A DNA stretch of 64,000 nucleotides from Brevibacterium sp. XM4083 (GCF_006489205.2 NZ_VFYR02000005.1:186001-250000); one strand, 5' to 3'. Counted from the first letter of the stretch, positions 46,563-56,690 are shown. The notes: generated from the letters alone by a model not told the origin. Translations and numbers: made by a program.

Positions 46563-48331
46563 ACCCCACCTCCGCCGTGCGCGGAGCCCTCCGCACCACA
46601 GCGAACGGACTCACGAGCCTCTGGGCGTTCATCCGCCGGTCGTTCAGCTACTCCCTGCAGGTGCGGATCGTCGTCCTCACCGTGATCCTCACCTCGGTGG
46701 CGATCTTCGGTGTCGGCACGTACATGTCCCAGCAGATCTCCCGCGGGCTCTTCGACAACCGGCTCGACTCCCTGTCGAAGCAGGCGGCGACGATCGTCGC
46801 CGAACTGCGCAGCGTCGCCCCGGCCGACGGGCAGGCCGTGACCCAGGAGAACCTGTCCTCCCAGCTCTCATCGATCTTCAACCGCTCGACCGGCTCGGTC
46901 TACGCGCTCACCCTCCAGCCGCGGGACCCGAACTCGTCGTTCTCGACGATCAGCGTCGGCATGGACTCCTCGGCCGAGTCGGCGGCGGAGATGCCGGTGA
47001 GCGCGGATCTGCGGGAGGCGATCGGTCAGGCGCCGACCGATGACATGCTCTACCAGTCGGTGAGCCTGCCGGGCGGGCAGGGGCCGGGCCTGCTCATCAC
47101 GCAGGAGCTCACAGTGCCTGGGGCCGGGCAGTTCCAGCTCTACTACCTCGGCGATCTGTCCGAACAGCAGAACACCCTCGACTTCGTCCAGCGGTCGATG
47201 CTCGTCGCCGCCCTCGTCCTCGTCGTCCTCGTCGGTGCGGTCGCGTGGATCGTCACCCGCCTCGTCGTCACCCCGGTGCGCACCGGCGCCGAGGTGGCCC
47301 GCCTCATCGCCGACGGCGACCTCGACGAGCGCATGCCCGTCCACGGCAACGATGAGATCGCGGTGCTCGGCGAGAGCTTCAACGACATGGCCGACACCCT
47401 CCAGCACCAGATCCAGCAGATGGAGCGGCTCTCGGTGCTGCAGCGGCAGTTCGTCTCCGATGTCTCCCATGAGCTGCGGACCCCGCTCGCGACGATCCGC
47501 GCCGCCGCCGACCTCATCTACGATGCGCGCGACGATCTCGATCCGGTGACCGCCCGCAGCGCCGAGCTGCTCAACTCGCAGGCCGAGCGCTTCGACGCCC
47601 TCCTCTCCGACCTCCTCGAGATCTCCCGCTACGACGCCGGGGCCGCAGCGCTCGTCGCCAAACCCGTCGACGTCGGCGCGATCGTCACCTCCGTCGTCGA
47701 GACCGTCTCGATGATCGCCGACCAGATGTCGACGCACATCGTCGTCCATGCCCCGTCCTCACCGGTCATGGCCGAGGTCGACCGGGTGCGGATCACGCGG
47801 ATCATCCGCAACCTCGTCGTCAACGCCATCGAGCACGGCGAGGGCAGGCCGATCGACGTCTACGTCGCCTCGAACGCCGAGGCGGTGGCGGTGAGCGTGC
47901 GCGACCACGGCGTGGGCATGAATGAGGAGCAGGTCGAGCACGTCTTCGACCGGTTCTGGCGCGCCGACCCCGCCCGCAAGCGCACCCTCGGCGGCTCCGG
48001 GCTCGGCCTGGCGATCTCGCTCGAGGACGCCCACCTCCACAACGGCTGGCTCCAGGTGTGGGGCAATCCCGGGGAGGGCTCGTGCTTCCGGCTGACGCTG
48101 CCGCGCCGTCCCGATCAGGAGATCACCTCCTCGCCGCTGCCGCTGCCGCCGCGGGACGCGCAGATCCGCGGCTCCGCCCTCGTCGCCGGCCCGATGTCCT
48201 CCGACGGCTCGGTGCGGATCCAGACCGGGTCGATCCCCATCGTCGTCGAAGCCGATCTCGCCGAGGCGGCCTCCGACCGCAGCGAACCCGCCGAGGCCGA
48301 GGAGAGCGAACTGCAGAAGGGAAGCTCATGA
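46559..48331 (+). CDS. mtrB: sensor histidine kinase MtrB
   Basis: 590-residue membrane kinase. TM1 at about 35-60, extracytoplasmic sensor to about 210, TM2 about 212-235, HAMP (VTPVRTGAEVARLIADGDLD), HisKA with phospho-His near 303 (FVSDVSHELRTPLATIRAAA) and HATPase with NLVVNAIEHGEG, VRDHGVGMNEEQ and GGSGLGLAISLEDAHLHNGW. A roughly 90-residue hydrophilic tail follows. GTG start overlaps the mtrA stop; ATGA overlap with lpqB. The usual partner order mtrA-mtrB-lpqB is kept. Confidence 0.96.
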   Translation: MNPTSAVRGALRTTANGLTSLWAFIRRSFSYSLQVRIVVLTVILTSVAIFGVGTYMSQQISRGLFDNRLDSLSKQAATIVAELRSVAPADGQAVTQENLSSQLSSIFNRSTGSVYALTLQPRDPNSSFSTISVGMDSSAESAAEMPVSADLREAIGQAPTDDMLYQSVSLPGGQGPGLLITQELTVPGAGQFQLYYLGDLSEQQNTLDFVQRSMLVAALVLVVLVGAVAWIVTRLVVTPVRTGAEVARLIADGDLDERMPVHGNDEIAVLGESFNDMADTLQHQIQQMERLSVLQRQFVSDVSHELRTPLATIRAAADLIYDARDDLDPVTARSAELLNSQAERFDALLSDLLEISRYDAGAAALVAKPVDVGAIVTSVVETVSMIADQMSTHIVVHAPSSPVMAEVDRVRITRIIRNLVVNAIEHGEGRPIDVYVASNAEAVAVSVRDHGVGMNEEQVEHVFDRFWRADPARKRTLGGSGLGLAISLEDAHLHNGWLQVWGNPGEGSCFRLTLPRRPDQEITSSPLPLPPRDAQIRGSALVAGPMSSDGSVRIQTGSIPIVVEADLAEAASDRSEPAEAEESELQKGSS

Positions 48332-50052
48332 GACCGTCGACAGCCCGGATGCGCGTGGTCACGATCGTGTTCGCCGTCTGCGCGAGCCTCGCCCTGACCG
48401 CATGCTCCTCGATTCCCACGAGCTCACCGGTCGGACACCTCCCGGCCGCCTCGAACGAGGCCGCGGCCGGCAGCGCGCGGACCCCCGACGGGCCGAAGCC
48501 CGGTGACAGCGTCGGGGAGATCGTCCGCGGGTTCCTCGCCGCCGGTGCCGGGACCGGCAACAACTTCGCCGTCGCGAAGTCGTTCCTCACCGAGGCGGAG
48601 GCTCAGGAGTGGAACCCGCTCGCCTCGGTGTCGGTCCTGCCCGGGGACACGGACCTCGACTCGCTCAACTACGAGGTCACCTCGGACCAGAAGACGCTGA
48701 CGATGTCGGCCCCCGTCGTCGGCATCGTCGACTCCTCGGGGATCTTCTCCTCGGCGACTCCGGACACCCGCTCGAACCTCGAGTTCTCGCTGCGCCAGGA
48801 GAACGGCGAATGGCGGATCTCCTCGGCCCCCGACGGCCTGCTCGTCACCCCGACGACGTTCCGCACGATCTTCCTCAGCTACTCGCTCGAGTTCTTCACC
48901 TCGGACTTCTCCTATCTCGTGCCCGACTCCCGGTGGTTCCTCCGATCGTCGTCGACCCCGACGGCGATCATCAACGAACTCCTCACCGGGCCCGCGCCCT
49001 ACCTCGCCGGGGCCGTCATCACAGCGGCCCCCGACGGGGCGAAGCTCAACGACTCGAACGTCGTGACGATCGAGAACGGCGTCGCCAGCGTCTCCCTCGG
49101 CAACCTCACCCCGGCGCCGACGGACCGGGAGAAGGGCCTCATCCGGCAGCAGATCGCCTCGACGCTGCGCGCGATCCCCTCGGTCTCGAGCGTCGAGCTG
49201 ACGATCGGCGGTCAGGTCGTGTCCGAGAGCCTGCAGCCGAAGACGGACTCCTCGGTCCAGGTCGATGGGCCGCCGGTCGTCATCGCCAACAATCGGATCT
49301 CCCGGATCTCCGGCACCACCGTGGCGCGGGCGGAGAACAGCCCCGACCTCAGCGATGCCAAGGCCAGCGACCCGGCCGTGTCCTTCGACGATTCGATCTA
49401 CGCGTACCTCGAGGACGACGGGCAGCACCTCAAGCAGCTGCGCGCGGACTCCTCGGAGTCGCGCACCGTGCTCAACGGGTCGTCCCTCGTCGGGCCGAGC
49501 ATCGACCGGTTCAACTCGATCTGGACGGGTGAGCGCGACAACAAGGGCGAGATCACAGCGGTCGGCCGCGACGATCAGGTCTACACCGTCGCCGCGGACT
49601 TCCTCTCCGGTCGCACCCTGCTCGACCTCGAGGTCTCCCGGGACGGCACGCGGCTGGCGGTGCTCAGCCGGCAGGGCGATCAGCCCGAGCGCATCGACGT
49701 CGTCGGCATCCCGCGCGACCGGGCGGGCAATCCCGCCGCCTCCCTCTCCGACGCCCCGCTGCAAGTCGGATCGTACTTCTCCGGGATCCAGGACATCTCG
49801 TGGGGCGGGTCGACCTCGCTCGCGGTGCTCGCGCAGCTGCCGGGGGAGACCGTCCAGCCCTACCGGGTCCATGTCGCGGGTCCGCCCGAGCAGCTCGGCC
49901 AGCTGCCCGGCGGCGGCGATCGGATCGCCGCGGGCGAGGACGGTCGCTCGATCCTCGTGACCGGCAGCGCCGGCGAGATCTACTCGTACAACTCGAATGC
50001 GTGGCAGAAGCTCATCGACGTCACCGCGAAGGATCCCGCGTATCCGGGCTGA
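48328..50052 (+). CDS. lpqB: lipoprotein LpqB, MtrB accessory protein
   Basis: 574 residues. Type II signal peptide with lipobox LALTACSS (lipidated Cys26). A GerMN domain (about 200-310; AIINELLTGPAPYLAGAVIT, ENGVASVSLGNLTPAPTDRE) is followed by a LpqB beta-propeller domain to the C-terminus (FNSIWTGERDNKGEITAVGR). LpqB modulates MtrB from the outer face of the membrane. Overlaps mtrB by ATGA. Confidence 0.95.
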   Translation: MRPSTARMRVVTIVFAVCASLALTACSSIPTSSPVGHLPAASNEAAAGSARTPDGPKPGDSVGEIVRGFLAAGAGTGNNFAVAKSFLTEAEAQEWNPLASVSVLPGDTDLDSLNYEVTSDQKTLTMSAPVVGIVDSSGIFSSATPDTRSNLEFSLRQENGEWRISSAPDGLLVTPTTFRTIFLSYSLEFFTSDFSYLVPDSRWFLRSSSTPTAIINELLTGPAPYLAGAVITAAPDGAKLNDSNVVTIENGVASVSLGNLTPAPTDREKGLIRQQIASTLRAIPSVSSVELTIGGQVVSESLQPKTDSSVQVDGPPVVIANNRISRISGTTVARAENSPDLSDAKASDPAVSFDDSIYAYLEDDGQHLKQLRADSSESRTVLNGSSLVGPSIDRFNSIWTGERDNKGEITAVGRDDQVYTVAADFLSGRTLLDLEVSRDGTRLAVLSRQGDQPERIDVVGIPRDRAGNPAASLSDAPLQVGSYFSGIQDISWGGSTSLAVLAQLPGETVQPYRVHVAGPPEQLGQLPGGGDRIAAGEDGRSILVTGSAGEIYSYNSNAWQKLIDVTAKDPAYPG

Positions 50053-50061
50053 GTCGCTGCG

Positions 50062-50772
50062 ATGGGGCTGCTGAGCGAGTTCTCCGATCTCTTCCTGCCG
50101 CGGCGGTGCGCGGGCTGCGGGCGGGAGACCGTCTCGCTGTGCACGACGTGCCTCATGCTCCTCGGCGGCATTCCTCGCGCGATGGAGCCGCGGTACGGAA
50201 CGCTGCCCGTCGTCGGGGTCTCGGAATACAATTCGCGAGTGTCCCATATGGTGGTCAATTTCAAGGACAACGGCCGCCGGGACGTCCTCGACCCGCTCGC
50301 TCTCGCTCTCGCGCGGGCGATCGTCGCCGCTCTCGACCTCGTCGGTCATCCGGGCGGACCGGTGGGCGTCGTGCCCGCACCGAGTTCGCAGGCGGCTCTC
50401 CGCCGCCGCGGAGGATCGCACACCGCGGCCCTCGCCCGGCGCGCCGGACAGCTCGCTCCGGACCTGTCGCTCGAGGTCATCGACGTCCTCGCCGCGCGCA
50501 GGCGCCACGACCAGGTCGGGCTCGGGGCGCACGAGCGGGCGCACAATGCGGAGAACTCGCAATTCCTCATTCCGGATCTGTCCGCCGAGCGGGTGCGGAA
50601 CATCGCTGAGGAGACTGCCACGGTCATTCTCGTCGATGATTTCTCGACCACCGGCGCGACCTTGGCCGAAAGCGCAAGAGTATTAACATCGGTGCAGGTC
50701 AGACCCGCTGTTGCCGCAGTCATCGGACTCGGTCGCGGGGGCACTCGATTTGTCTCTCCCTTTACTGTATAA
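50062..50772 (+). CDS. ComF family phosphoribosyltransferase-like protein
   Basis: 236 residues. N-terminal zinc-finger Cys16, Cys19, Cys27, Cys30 (RRCAGCGRETVSLCTTC), helix, then a type I phosphoribosyltransferase fold with GVVPAPSSQAALRRRGG and the PRPP loop VILVDDFSTTGATLAESA. In competent bacteria ComF drives single-strand DNA uptake; its role here is unproven. It lies 9 bp after lpqB. The last 100 bp of the gene and the hpf leader drop in GC and may hold the hpf promoter. Confidence 0.9.
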   Translation: MGLLSEFSDLFLPRRCAGCGRETVSLCTTCLMLLGGIPRAMEPRYGTLPVVGVSEYNSRVSHMVVNFKDNGRRDVLDPLALALARAIVAALDLVGHPGGPVGVVPAPSSQAALRRRGGSHTAALARRAGQLAPDLSLEVIDVLAARRRHDQVGLGAHERAHNAENSQFLIPDLSAERVRNIAEETATVILVDDFSTTGATLAESARVLTSVQVRPAVAAVIGLGRGGTRFVSPFTV

Positions 50773-50839
50773 CGGTGTTTACCCATCCAAGGGAATGGGA
50801 TCGGATTCATCCGAAGAACGAGTCGCCAAAGGACCCATC

Positions 50840-51520
50840 ATGGACATTGTTGTCACCGGACGCCAACTGACCATCTCCGACAGCTTCCGCGCGCACATCG
50901 AAGACAAGATCGCCAAAGTCGAGCAGCTCGCGCCTCGCGCGCAGCGTGTCGAGGTCCACGTCGCTCACGATAAGAACACGAAGCAGCCCGAGACGAGCGA
51001 GCGGGTCGAACTCACGGTGGTGGCGAAGGGTCCGGTCATCCGCGCCGAGGCGATGGCGAGCGACAAGTACGCCGCCCTCGACCTCGCGTGGGCGAAGCTC
51101 GTCGAGCGCTTGAGGCGGGCCAGGGACAGGAACAAGGTGTCCCGCGTCGGCCGTCATCGCAAGGAGTCCACCGCCGAGGCGCTGGCGAAGATGCCCGTCG
51201 CCGAGCCGCTCGGTGGGACCGCGGCGGATGCCGACGCCGAGGCGACTGCCTCGGCGCCCGATCAGACGAACGGCCGGATCAAAGCCGAGGGCGATTCGCC
51301 GGTGGTGCTGCGGGAGAAGTCGTTCGCCGCGGCGCCGATCGGCATCGAGGAGGCGCTCAACCGCATGGAGCTCGTCGGCCACGACTTCTACCTCTTCATC
51401 GACGAGGAGTCGTCGAAGCCCTCCGTCGTCTACCGCCGGAAGGGCTGGAGCTACGGTGTCATCGCCCTCGACGAGGACCTCGTGAGCGAGGAGGCGCTGC
51501 CGGAGACGGTCGCCGAATAA
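50840..51520 (+). CDS. hpf: ribosome hibernation promoting factor, long form
   Basis: 226 residues. N-terminal HPF/YfiA domain (MDIVVTGRQLTISDSFRAHI, YAALDLAWAKLVERLRRARD; residues 1-105), acidic linker, and C-terminal dimerisation domain with IGIEEALNRMELVGHDFYLF and VVYRRKGWSYGVIALDE. The long form pairs 70S ribosomes into 100S dimers in stationary phase. ATG 50840 with AAAGGA 6 nt upstream. Same order comF-hpf-(secA) as in M. tuberculosis, but secA is displaced about 5 kb by inserted genes. Confidence 0.95.
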   Translation: MDIVVTGRQLTISDSFRAHIEDKIAKVEQLAPRAQRVEVHVAHDKNTKQPETSERVELTVVAKGPVIRAEAMASDKYAALDLAWAKLVERLRRARDRNKVSRVGRHRKESTAEALAKMPVAEPLGGTAADADAEATASAPDQTNGRIKAEGDSPVVLREKSFAAAPIGIEEALNRMELVGHDFYLFIDEESSKPSVVYRRKGWSYGVIALDEDLVSEEALPETVAE

Positions 51521-51544
51521 CCTCTGGGCGGACCTGACGACGCG

Positions 51545-51587
51545 ACCGAGGCGGCACACCCCGACGAGAGGGGAGTGCCGCCTCGGT
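51545..51587. terminator. strong hairpin between hpf and DUF418 gene
   Basis: ACCGAGGCGGCAC (51545-51557) is perfectly complementary to GTGCCGCCTCGGT (51575-51587), extended inside by CCCC/GGGG. It stands between convergent genes, so it serves both strands. Confidence 0.88.
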
Positions 51588-51631
51588 GCATGTCCGGGAG
51601 GTGGGCGGCCCCGCGCTCGGCGCGGAGCTCC

Positions 51632-52672
51632 TCAGCGCTCGGCGCGGGAGGGACCCCACGTGACGATGCGCCAGAGGCGCTCGAGCGGGCCCTGGGAGAA
51701 GAACCGCAGCCACAGGGCGGAGGCGATGATCTGGACGATGAGGATCGCCGCGCACACCACCGCAGCCGCGACGTAGCCGCCCTCGCTGTCGAGGGCCGCG
51801 AGGTCGGGGACGAGGGCGCGGACGCCGACGAGGAGGAGCGTGGCGCCGATGTAGTTCGTCAGCGCCATCCGCCCGAGCGGGGCGAACACGGCCCGGAGGA
51901 CCGCCTCGGCGGGGGTGCGCATGAGGAGCATGACGACGATGACATAGCACAGCGCCATCGTGATCCCCAGCCCCGCGGTGATCCACTGATCGAGCTGGCG
52001 GGTGAGGTAGTCCGTGGTGAGGAACCCGGTGACGGTGACTGCGGCGGCGAGCACACCGACGAGGGCGAGACGGCCCGGATGGGCAAGGGCCGTGCGGACG
52101 AAGCCCGTGTACCCGATCGCGAAGCCGAGGAGGAAGAGTCCGGGGATGATCGCCATCCCGCCGCCGGTGGCGACTCCGGCGATGAGGAGGAGCGCGCCGA
52201 GACCCGAGGTGATCGCCGGAAGCACGCGGGCGGGCAGCCACGTCGAGGGCAGCAGGACGACGAGCGCGGCGATCGCGTACGGCAGGAGCGCCTCGCCGGG
52301 CTGGAGCAGCATGTGGAGGGCGCCGAGGACGCCGAGGAAGAGGAACCGGCGCAGCAGGGCCAGCCGCGGACGGGGGCTGCGGCGGCGGGCGGAGTGCCAC
52401 ATGATGCCGAAGCCGATGCCGAAGAGGATCGAGAAGATCGGGAAGAACCGGCCCTGGACGAAGTCCTGGCTCGCGGCATAGAACCCGAGGGTGTCGCCGC
52501 TGCCGTCGACCGAGTTGAGCCCGAACATCGGGGGCAGGTTGACGACGATGATGCCGCACAGGGCGACGCCGCGCAGGACGTCGAGGGCGGCGATCCGGCG
52601 GGGGCGGGTGAGCTGGTCGCCGGTCGGCTGCGCGGGAGCGGGCACCGGCGGGATGAGTGCGTGTGAGTTCAT
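51632..52672 (-). CDS. DUF418 domain membrane protein
   Basis: 346 residues with about eight TM helices. RRIAALDVLRGVALCGIIVV (about residues 22-41) and FFPIFSILFGIGFGI are the standard N-terminal motifs; the DUF418 domain near the C-terminus reads AVFAPLGRMALTNYIGAT and LWLRFFSQGPLERLWRIVTW. ATG 52672 has GGATGGAAGCC upstream; ATGs at 52681 and 52708 are possible. Physiological role unknown, possibly acyltransferase-related. Just downstream (same strand) of the two-component pair. Confidence 0.87.
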   Translation of the reverse strand: MNSHALIPPVPAPAQPTGDQLTRPRRIAALDVLRGVALCGIIVVNLPPMFGLNSVDGSGDTLGFYAASQDFVQGRFFPIFSILFGIGFGIMWHSARRRSPRPRLALLRRFLFLGVLGALHMLLQPGEALLPYAIAALVVLLPSTWLPARVLPAITSGLGALLLIAGVATGGGMAIIPGLFLLGFAIGYTGFVRTALAHPGRLALVGVLAAAVTVTGFLTTDYLTRQLDQWITAGLGITMALCYVIVVMLLMRTPAEAVLRAVFAPLGRMALTNYIGATLLLVGVRALVPDLAALDSEGGYVAAAVVCAAILIVQIIASALWLRFFSQGPLERLWRIVTWGPSRAER

Positions 52673-52739
52673 GGCTTCCATCCTCGTCGGGGAAGCGGCC
52701 TGAGACATCGGCCGGGTGACCGGTTCGCCGGCCCCGCCC

Positions 52740-53393
52740 TCAGCCGTTCGGCTGATTCATCGCCCCCGACTCCCACATGCGCGCGGCGATCTCGACGCGG
52801 TTGCGGGCGCCGAGGCGGGTCTGGATGTTCCCGAGATGCGTCTTCACGGTGCCCAGGGAGATGTAGAGCTCGGCGCAGATCTCCTGGTTCGTCAGGCCCG
52901 TGGCGACGAGGGCGGCGACGTCGCGTTCGCGTTCGCTCAGACTCTCGACCCGGGCGCTGCCGGGACCGGCCTGCGCCCGCGCCGCCGGTGACCGACGCTT
53001 GAGCAGGTCGAGCGTCAGGGCAGGGGAGATGAGGGCCTCACCGTCGACGGCGGCCTTGACCCCGGCGATGAGGAGGTCGGGTCCGGCGTCCTTGAGGAGG
53101 AATCCGCTCGCCCCCTGGTCGAGGGCTGAGTCGACGTACTCCTCATCGTCGAACGTCGTGACCATGATGACCTTCGTCAGGGGAGTCAGGCGCGGGAGTG
53201 CGGAGAGGCCGTCGAGGCGGGGCATGCGGATGTCGAGGAGGACGACGTCGGGCTTCTCCCGCTTTGTCAGGTCGATCGCATCGACCCCGTCGGCGCCCTG
53301 GGCGACGACGGTGATGTCGGGGTCGGCGTCGAGGATGAGCGCGAACCCCATCCGCACCATCTCCTGATCGTCGACGAGCGCGACGCGGATCAT
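52740..53393 (-). CDS. NarL/LuxR-type response regulator
   Basis: 217 residues. Receiver domain with acidic VDDQ and phosphoacceptor Asp54 (VVLLDIRMPRLDGL), Thr/Lys switch residues (VTTFDDEEY, LLKDAGPDLL), and a C-terminal GerE-type HTH SERERDVAALVATGLTNQEI then LYISLGTVKTHLGNIQTRLG. ATG 53393 overlaps the kinase stop (ATGA). It is cotranscribed with the kinase. Target genes unknown; DUF418 downstream is a candidate. Confidence 0.94.
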   Translation of the reverse strand: MIRVALVDDQEMVRMGFALILDADPDITVVAQGADGVDAIDLTKREKPDVVLLDIRMPRLDGLSALPRLTPLTKVIMVTTFDDEEYVDSALDQGASGFLLKDAGPDLLIAGVKAAVDGEALISPALTLDLLKRRSPAARAQAGPGSARVESLSERERDVAALVATGLTNQEICAELYISLGTVKTHLGNIQTRLGARNRVEIAARMWESGAMNQPNG

Positions 53394-54649
53394 GCTCTCT
53401 CCTCTCCGCCTTTTGCGGGGTCGATCTCCTGTGAGTCTGTCGGTGCCGCGGCACGCACGGGCAGGTGCGCGCACACCTGCCAGCCTCCTCCCGGCGCCGG
53501 GCCGGTCTGCAGGGTGCCGCCGGCGCTGACGACGCGGTGCCGCATCCCGATGAGACCCGTGCCGCTGCCGCGGCCGATTCCCGCGGTGCCCGGACCGTTG
53601 GCGATCGTCAGGGTGAGGGCACTCGGTCTGCGCGCGGAGTCCGGACCGGCGGCCGTCTGCGGGGCACCGCCTGTCAGCGGGTCGTCGGCGGTGAGCGGGT
53701 CGTCGGCGGTGAGCGTGACCGTGACCGGCACCGTCGTGCCGGCGTGCCGGCGGATGTTCGTCAGCGCTTCGACGAGGACGCGGTCGAGCACGGCCCAGAC
53801 CGGTGCGGGGACCGCCTCGGCGAGGGACCGGTCGATGTCGGCGCGGACATCGGTGCCGCCGGAGGCGCGGAAGGACTCGACCCGGTCGGTCAGGCTCTGC
53901 GGTCCCGTGGCCACCGGGAGGCGGGCGGCGGCCGACGTGTCCTCGGCGGTGGAGGAGACGAGCGCGCGGATCTCCTCGAGAGCGCGCGTGCTCGAGTCCT
54001 CGATCTTTCCCAGCGCGGTGTGGAGGATGCCGACGTCGCTGCTGCGGCCGGCAGCCTGGGAGAGCACGACGATGCCGGTGATCTCGTGGGCGACCATGTC
54101 GTGGAGTTCGGTGGCGATGCGGCGGCGCTCGTCGGCCACGGCGGTGGCGTGGCGTTCGACGAGGGAGCGATCGACCATGCGCAGCAGCAGCCCCAGGGCG
54201 AGGGCGGCGATGACTCCCGTGGACGCGCCGAAGGCGAAGGTGAAGCCGTCGCCGGCGGCGAAACCGGCCACGAGCCCCGGTGCGAGCACGGTGATGACGG
54301 CGAGGACGACGAGGCCGATGATCTGCTGCGCCGAGGCGGCGACCCGACCGAGGACGGCGAGGACGACGAAGCTCAGCCACAGCACGGTCACGCCGATGCC
54401 CTCGCCGAAGACGAGCGCGATCTGTGCGGCCGTGAGGACGGCGACGGCGACGAGGAGCAGGCGAGCGGTCGCCGAGTCGACCCCGGCGGCGGTGCGGCTG
54501 GGCATCCGCGTCCGGATGAGGATCGCGGTGCAGACCACGGTGGCGACCACCGTGACGAGAGCGGTGAACGGACCGAGCGAGGCGAGGAGGTCGAGTCCCA
54601 GGCAGAGCGGGATCGGGACGAGCCACAGCCAGGTCAGGACGGTCTTCAT
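53390..54649 (-). CDS. NarL-system sensor histidine kinase
   Basis: About 419 residues. Five or six TM helices in the first 150, then HisKA_3 with ERRRIATELHDMVAHEITGI (phospho-His near 181) and a HATPase domain (VLVEALTNIRRHAGTTVPVT; GTGLIGMRHRVVSAGGTLQT). A tandem LTADDPLTADDPLT insert, from an 18-bp DNA duplication, sits between the N box and G box. ATG 54649 is chosen; ATG 54667 is in frame. Cognate regulator is the overlapping downstream gene. Confidence 0.92.
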   Translation of the reverse strand: MKTVLTWLWLVPIPLCLGLDLLASLGPFTALVTVVATVVCTAILIRTRMPSRTAAGVDSATARLLLVAVAVLTAAQIALVFGEGIGVTVLWLSFVVLAVLGRVAASAQQIIGLVVLAVITVLAPGLVAGFAAGDGFTFAFGASTGVIAALALGLLLRMVDRSLVERHATAVADERRRIATELHDMVAHEITGIVVLSQAAGRSSDVGILHTALGKIEDSSTRALEEIRALVSSTAEDTSAAARLPVATGPQSLTDRVESFRASGGTDVRADIDRSLAEAVPAPVWAVLDRVLVEALTNIRRHAGTTVPVTVTLTADDPLTADDPLTGGAPQTAAGPDSARRPSALTLTIANGPGTAGIGRGSGTGLIGMRHRVVSAGGTLQTGPAPGGGWQVCAHLPVRAAAPTDSQEIDPAKGGEERA

Positions 54650-54710
54650 GCCTCGGAGTCTAGTCATGACCGCGCTCTCGCGCGGCCATGACTGAGTCGG
54701 AGGGCGAGGA

Positions 54711-55274
54711 TCAGGCCAGGGCGCACGTCGGGCCCGCGTACTCGAGCTCTGCGGCGACGCCGGACTGGTTGGCGAACACGGAGGTCAGCGTCACGTTCTT
54801 CCGCAGGGGGAGCTCACCGAAGCTGCGGCCGTCGGCGAAGACCTCGAGCCTGCCGTCGCCGGCGGTGCCGGAGAACTTCACGGTCTTCCCGTCGATCGTC
54901 GCCTTGTCGGTGTAGGCGCCGTCGGCGTCCTCGACCGGCTGAGCGCCGGCCTTCGGGTAGTCGAAGGTGACGAAGCGGGTGACCCGGTCGGCCTTGCCGT
55001 CGGCGAGTTCGCGGACGAGGAGCTGATCCTTGTTCATGCCCGGCTGCGGGGCGACGTCGACGTAGGTGAGCTCGGCCCGCTCGGCCATCGCCGAGAGGAT
55101 GAACGGCCGCCCGTGGACTTCGAGATGGGACGGCTTGACGTCGCAGGTGCCGAGGTAGTCCTCGACCTGGGCTTCGAGCTGCGCCTTCGACCGGTACTCC
55201 CAGTAGAAGAGCGCGCCGACGCCGACGGCGAGGACGGAGAGGATGGAGGTGAGGGTGATGATGACCTTCTTCAT
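54711..55274 (-). CDS. DUF2993/LmeA-like single-pass membrane or exported protein
   Basis: 187 residues. N-terminal TM or uncleaved signal (VIITLTSILSVLAVGVGALF), then an extracytoplasmic domain with HLEVHGRPFILSAMAERAEL, the V.G.PFL pattern of DUF2993 proteins such as mycobacterial LmeA (mannan maintenance). Two Cys (CDVKP and GPTCALA, residues about 45 and 184) could pair. Located between the kinase gene and a divergent YcaQ gene. Family assignment rests on a short motif. Confidence 0.6.
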   Translation of the reverse strand: MKKVIITLTSILSVLAVGVGALFYWEYRSKAQLEAQVEDYLGTCDVKPSHLEVHGRPFILSAMAERAELTYVDVAPQPGMNKDQLLVRELADGKADRVTRFVTFDYPKAGAQPVEDADGAYTDKATIDGKTVKFSGTAGDGRLEVFADGRSFGELPLRKNVTLTSVFANQSGVAAELEYAGPTCALA

Positions 55275-55445
55275 GGCAGGTCCTTTCGATCTTCGTGTGC
55301 CGACCGGAGGGTGTTCCGGCTTGTGATGTCCATCCTGTCGCCCGGCAGGGGGTCGCGAACTCAGCCGTTCGGCCGATCCGCCTCGGCCGAACGGGCGGAG
55401 CTGTCGCTGCGGGGCCGCGTCAGTGGCGTGGCCTATCGTGGGGCC

Positions 55446-56690
55446 ATGCAGACGATGTCACTGGCAGCGGCGCGACGAACCGCGATCGCGGCGACCGGTC
55501 TCGACCGTGCGCGCCCGCAGCAGGTCACCGCGTGCCACCTCAAGTCGACGTTCGAGAGGATGGGACTGGCGCAGATCGACTCGGTCGCCCGGGTCGTGCG
55601 CTCCCACTACCTGCCCTTCTACTCGCGGTTGGGCCCCTATGACCGCAGCCGGCTCGACCGTCTCCTCTACTCCGCCCCGCGGATGGGCGTCGAGTACTGG
55701 GCGCACGCGGCGGCCTTCGTGCCCCCGGAGACGTGGCGCCACTTCGACCGCAGCCGTGCGGAGTGGTGGCGCCAGGATCACGGACAGCGGCACCCGGAGA
55801 CCGGGGCTGCGTTCCGCGCCCTGCAGCGGTCGCTCCTCGACGCGCTCGAGGACGGACCGCAGACCGCCAGATCGGCCTCCGAGCTCGTCGACCACGACAT
55901 CCCCGAACGCCACCGCGGGCACTGGGGCTGGAACCCGAGCCAGGTGAAGACGGCGCTCGAGGCGCTCTTCGTCTCCGGGGCGGTGAGCTCAGCGGGGCGC
56001 AACGACCACTTCGAGCGCATCTATGCGCTGCCGCGCGATGTCAGCCCCCTCCTCGGCGAACCGGTCCTCACCTACGGCACCCCGGAGGATCCGGATCTCG
56101 GACTGCGCAGCGGTGCGGGCAAGCCCCCGCGGGGCGTGTCCGGGACCGCCAACGATGTGCTCGCCCTCACCCGCATCGCCGCTCGAGCGCTCGGCGTCGC
56201 GCGCCCCGACTGCCTCGCCGACTACTTCCGTCAGCTGCGCGCCCCGACCGACGCCGCGATCGAGACGCTGCTCACCACGGGCGAACTCGTCGAGGTCGAG
56301 GTCGCGGGCACTCCTGCCCTGCGCTGGCACGCGGCGAGGACCCCGCGGACGACGGCGGCGAGGGCGCTGCTCGCCCCCTTCGACCCACTCGTCTTCCACC
56401 GCCCCCGCATCGAATGGCTCTTCGACTTCCGCTTCCGGATCGAGATCTACACCCCGGCGCCCCAGCGGCAGCACGGGTACTACGTCATGCCGTTCCTCCT
56501 CGGCGACCGCCTCGTCGCCCGCGTCGACGTCCACCGCGACGGTCGGGCCGGGGTGCTGCGCGCACTCAAGGTGACATGGGAGCCGGGGGAGGAGCACTGG
56601 GAGCAGCTGAGCGCTGAACTCGCCGACATGGCGCGGTGGCTGGGGGCGGAGTCGGTGGATATGTGCGGGACTCACCTGCCATTAAGCTAG
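55446..56690 (+). CDS. YcaQ/AlkX-type DNA glycosylase (winged-helix, HTH_42)
   Basis: 414 residues of the PF06224 family, DNA glycosylases that unhook interstrand crosslinks. The start is [16 protein letters not shown], followed by the catalytic-site-like motif [20 protein letters not shown] (about 38-57) with the Gln-x-Asp pair, and later winged-helix domains ([20 protein letters not shown]) and a C-terminal domain with [20 protein letters not shown]. In frame with no insertions. Divergent from the DUF2993 gene; followed by secA 55 bp later. Confidence 0.9.
   Translation: MQTMSLAAARRTAIAATGLDRARPQQVTACHLKSTFERMGLAQIDSVARVVRSHYLPFYSRLGPYDRSRLDRLLYSAPRMGVEYWAHAAAFVPPETWRHFDRSRAEWWRQDHGQRHPETGAAFRALQRSLLDALEDGPQTARSASELVDHDIPERHRGHWGWNPSQVKTALEALFVSGAVSSAGRNDHFERIYALPRDVSPLLGEPVLTYGTPEDPDLGLRSGAGKPPRGVSGTANDVLALTRIAARALGVARPDCLADYFRQLRAPTDAAIETLLTTGELVEVEVAGTPALRWHAARTPRTTAARALLAPFDPLVFHRPRIEWLFDFRFRIEIYTPAPQRQHGYYVMPFLLGDRLVARVDVHRDGRAGVLRALKVTWEPGEEHWEQLSAELADMARWLGAESVDMCGTHLPLS

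Noticed and set aside
53680-53715. 18-bp tandem repeat
   Set aside because: Lies inside the kinase gene and encodes LTADDP twice; a coding duplication, not a regulatory repeat.
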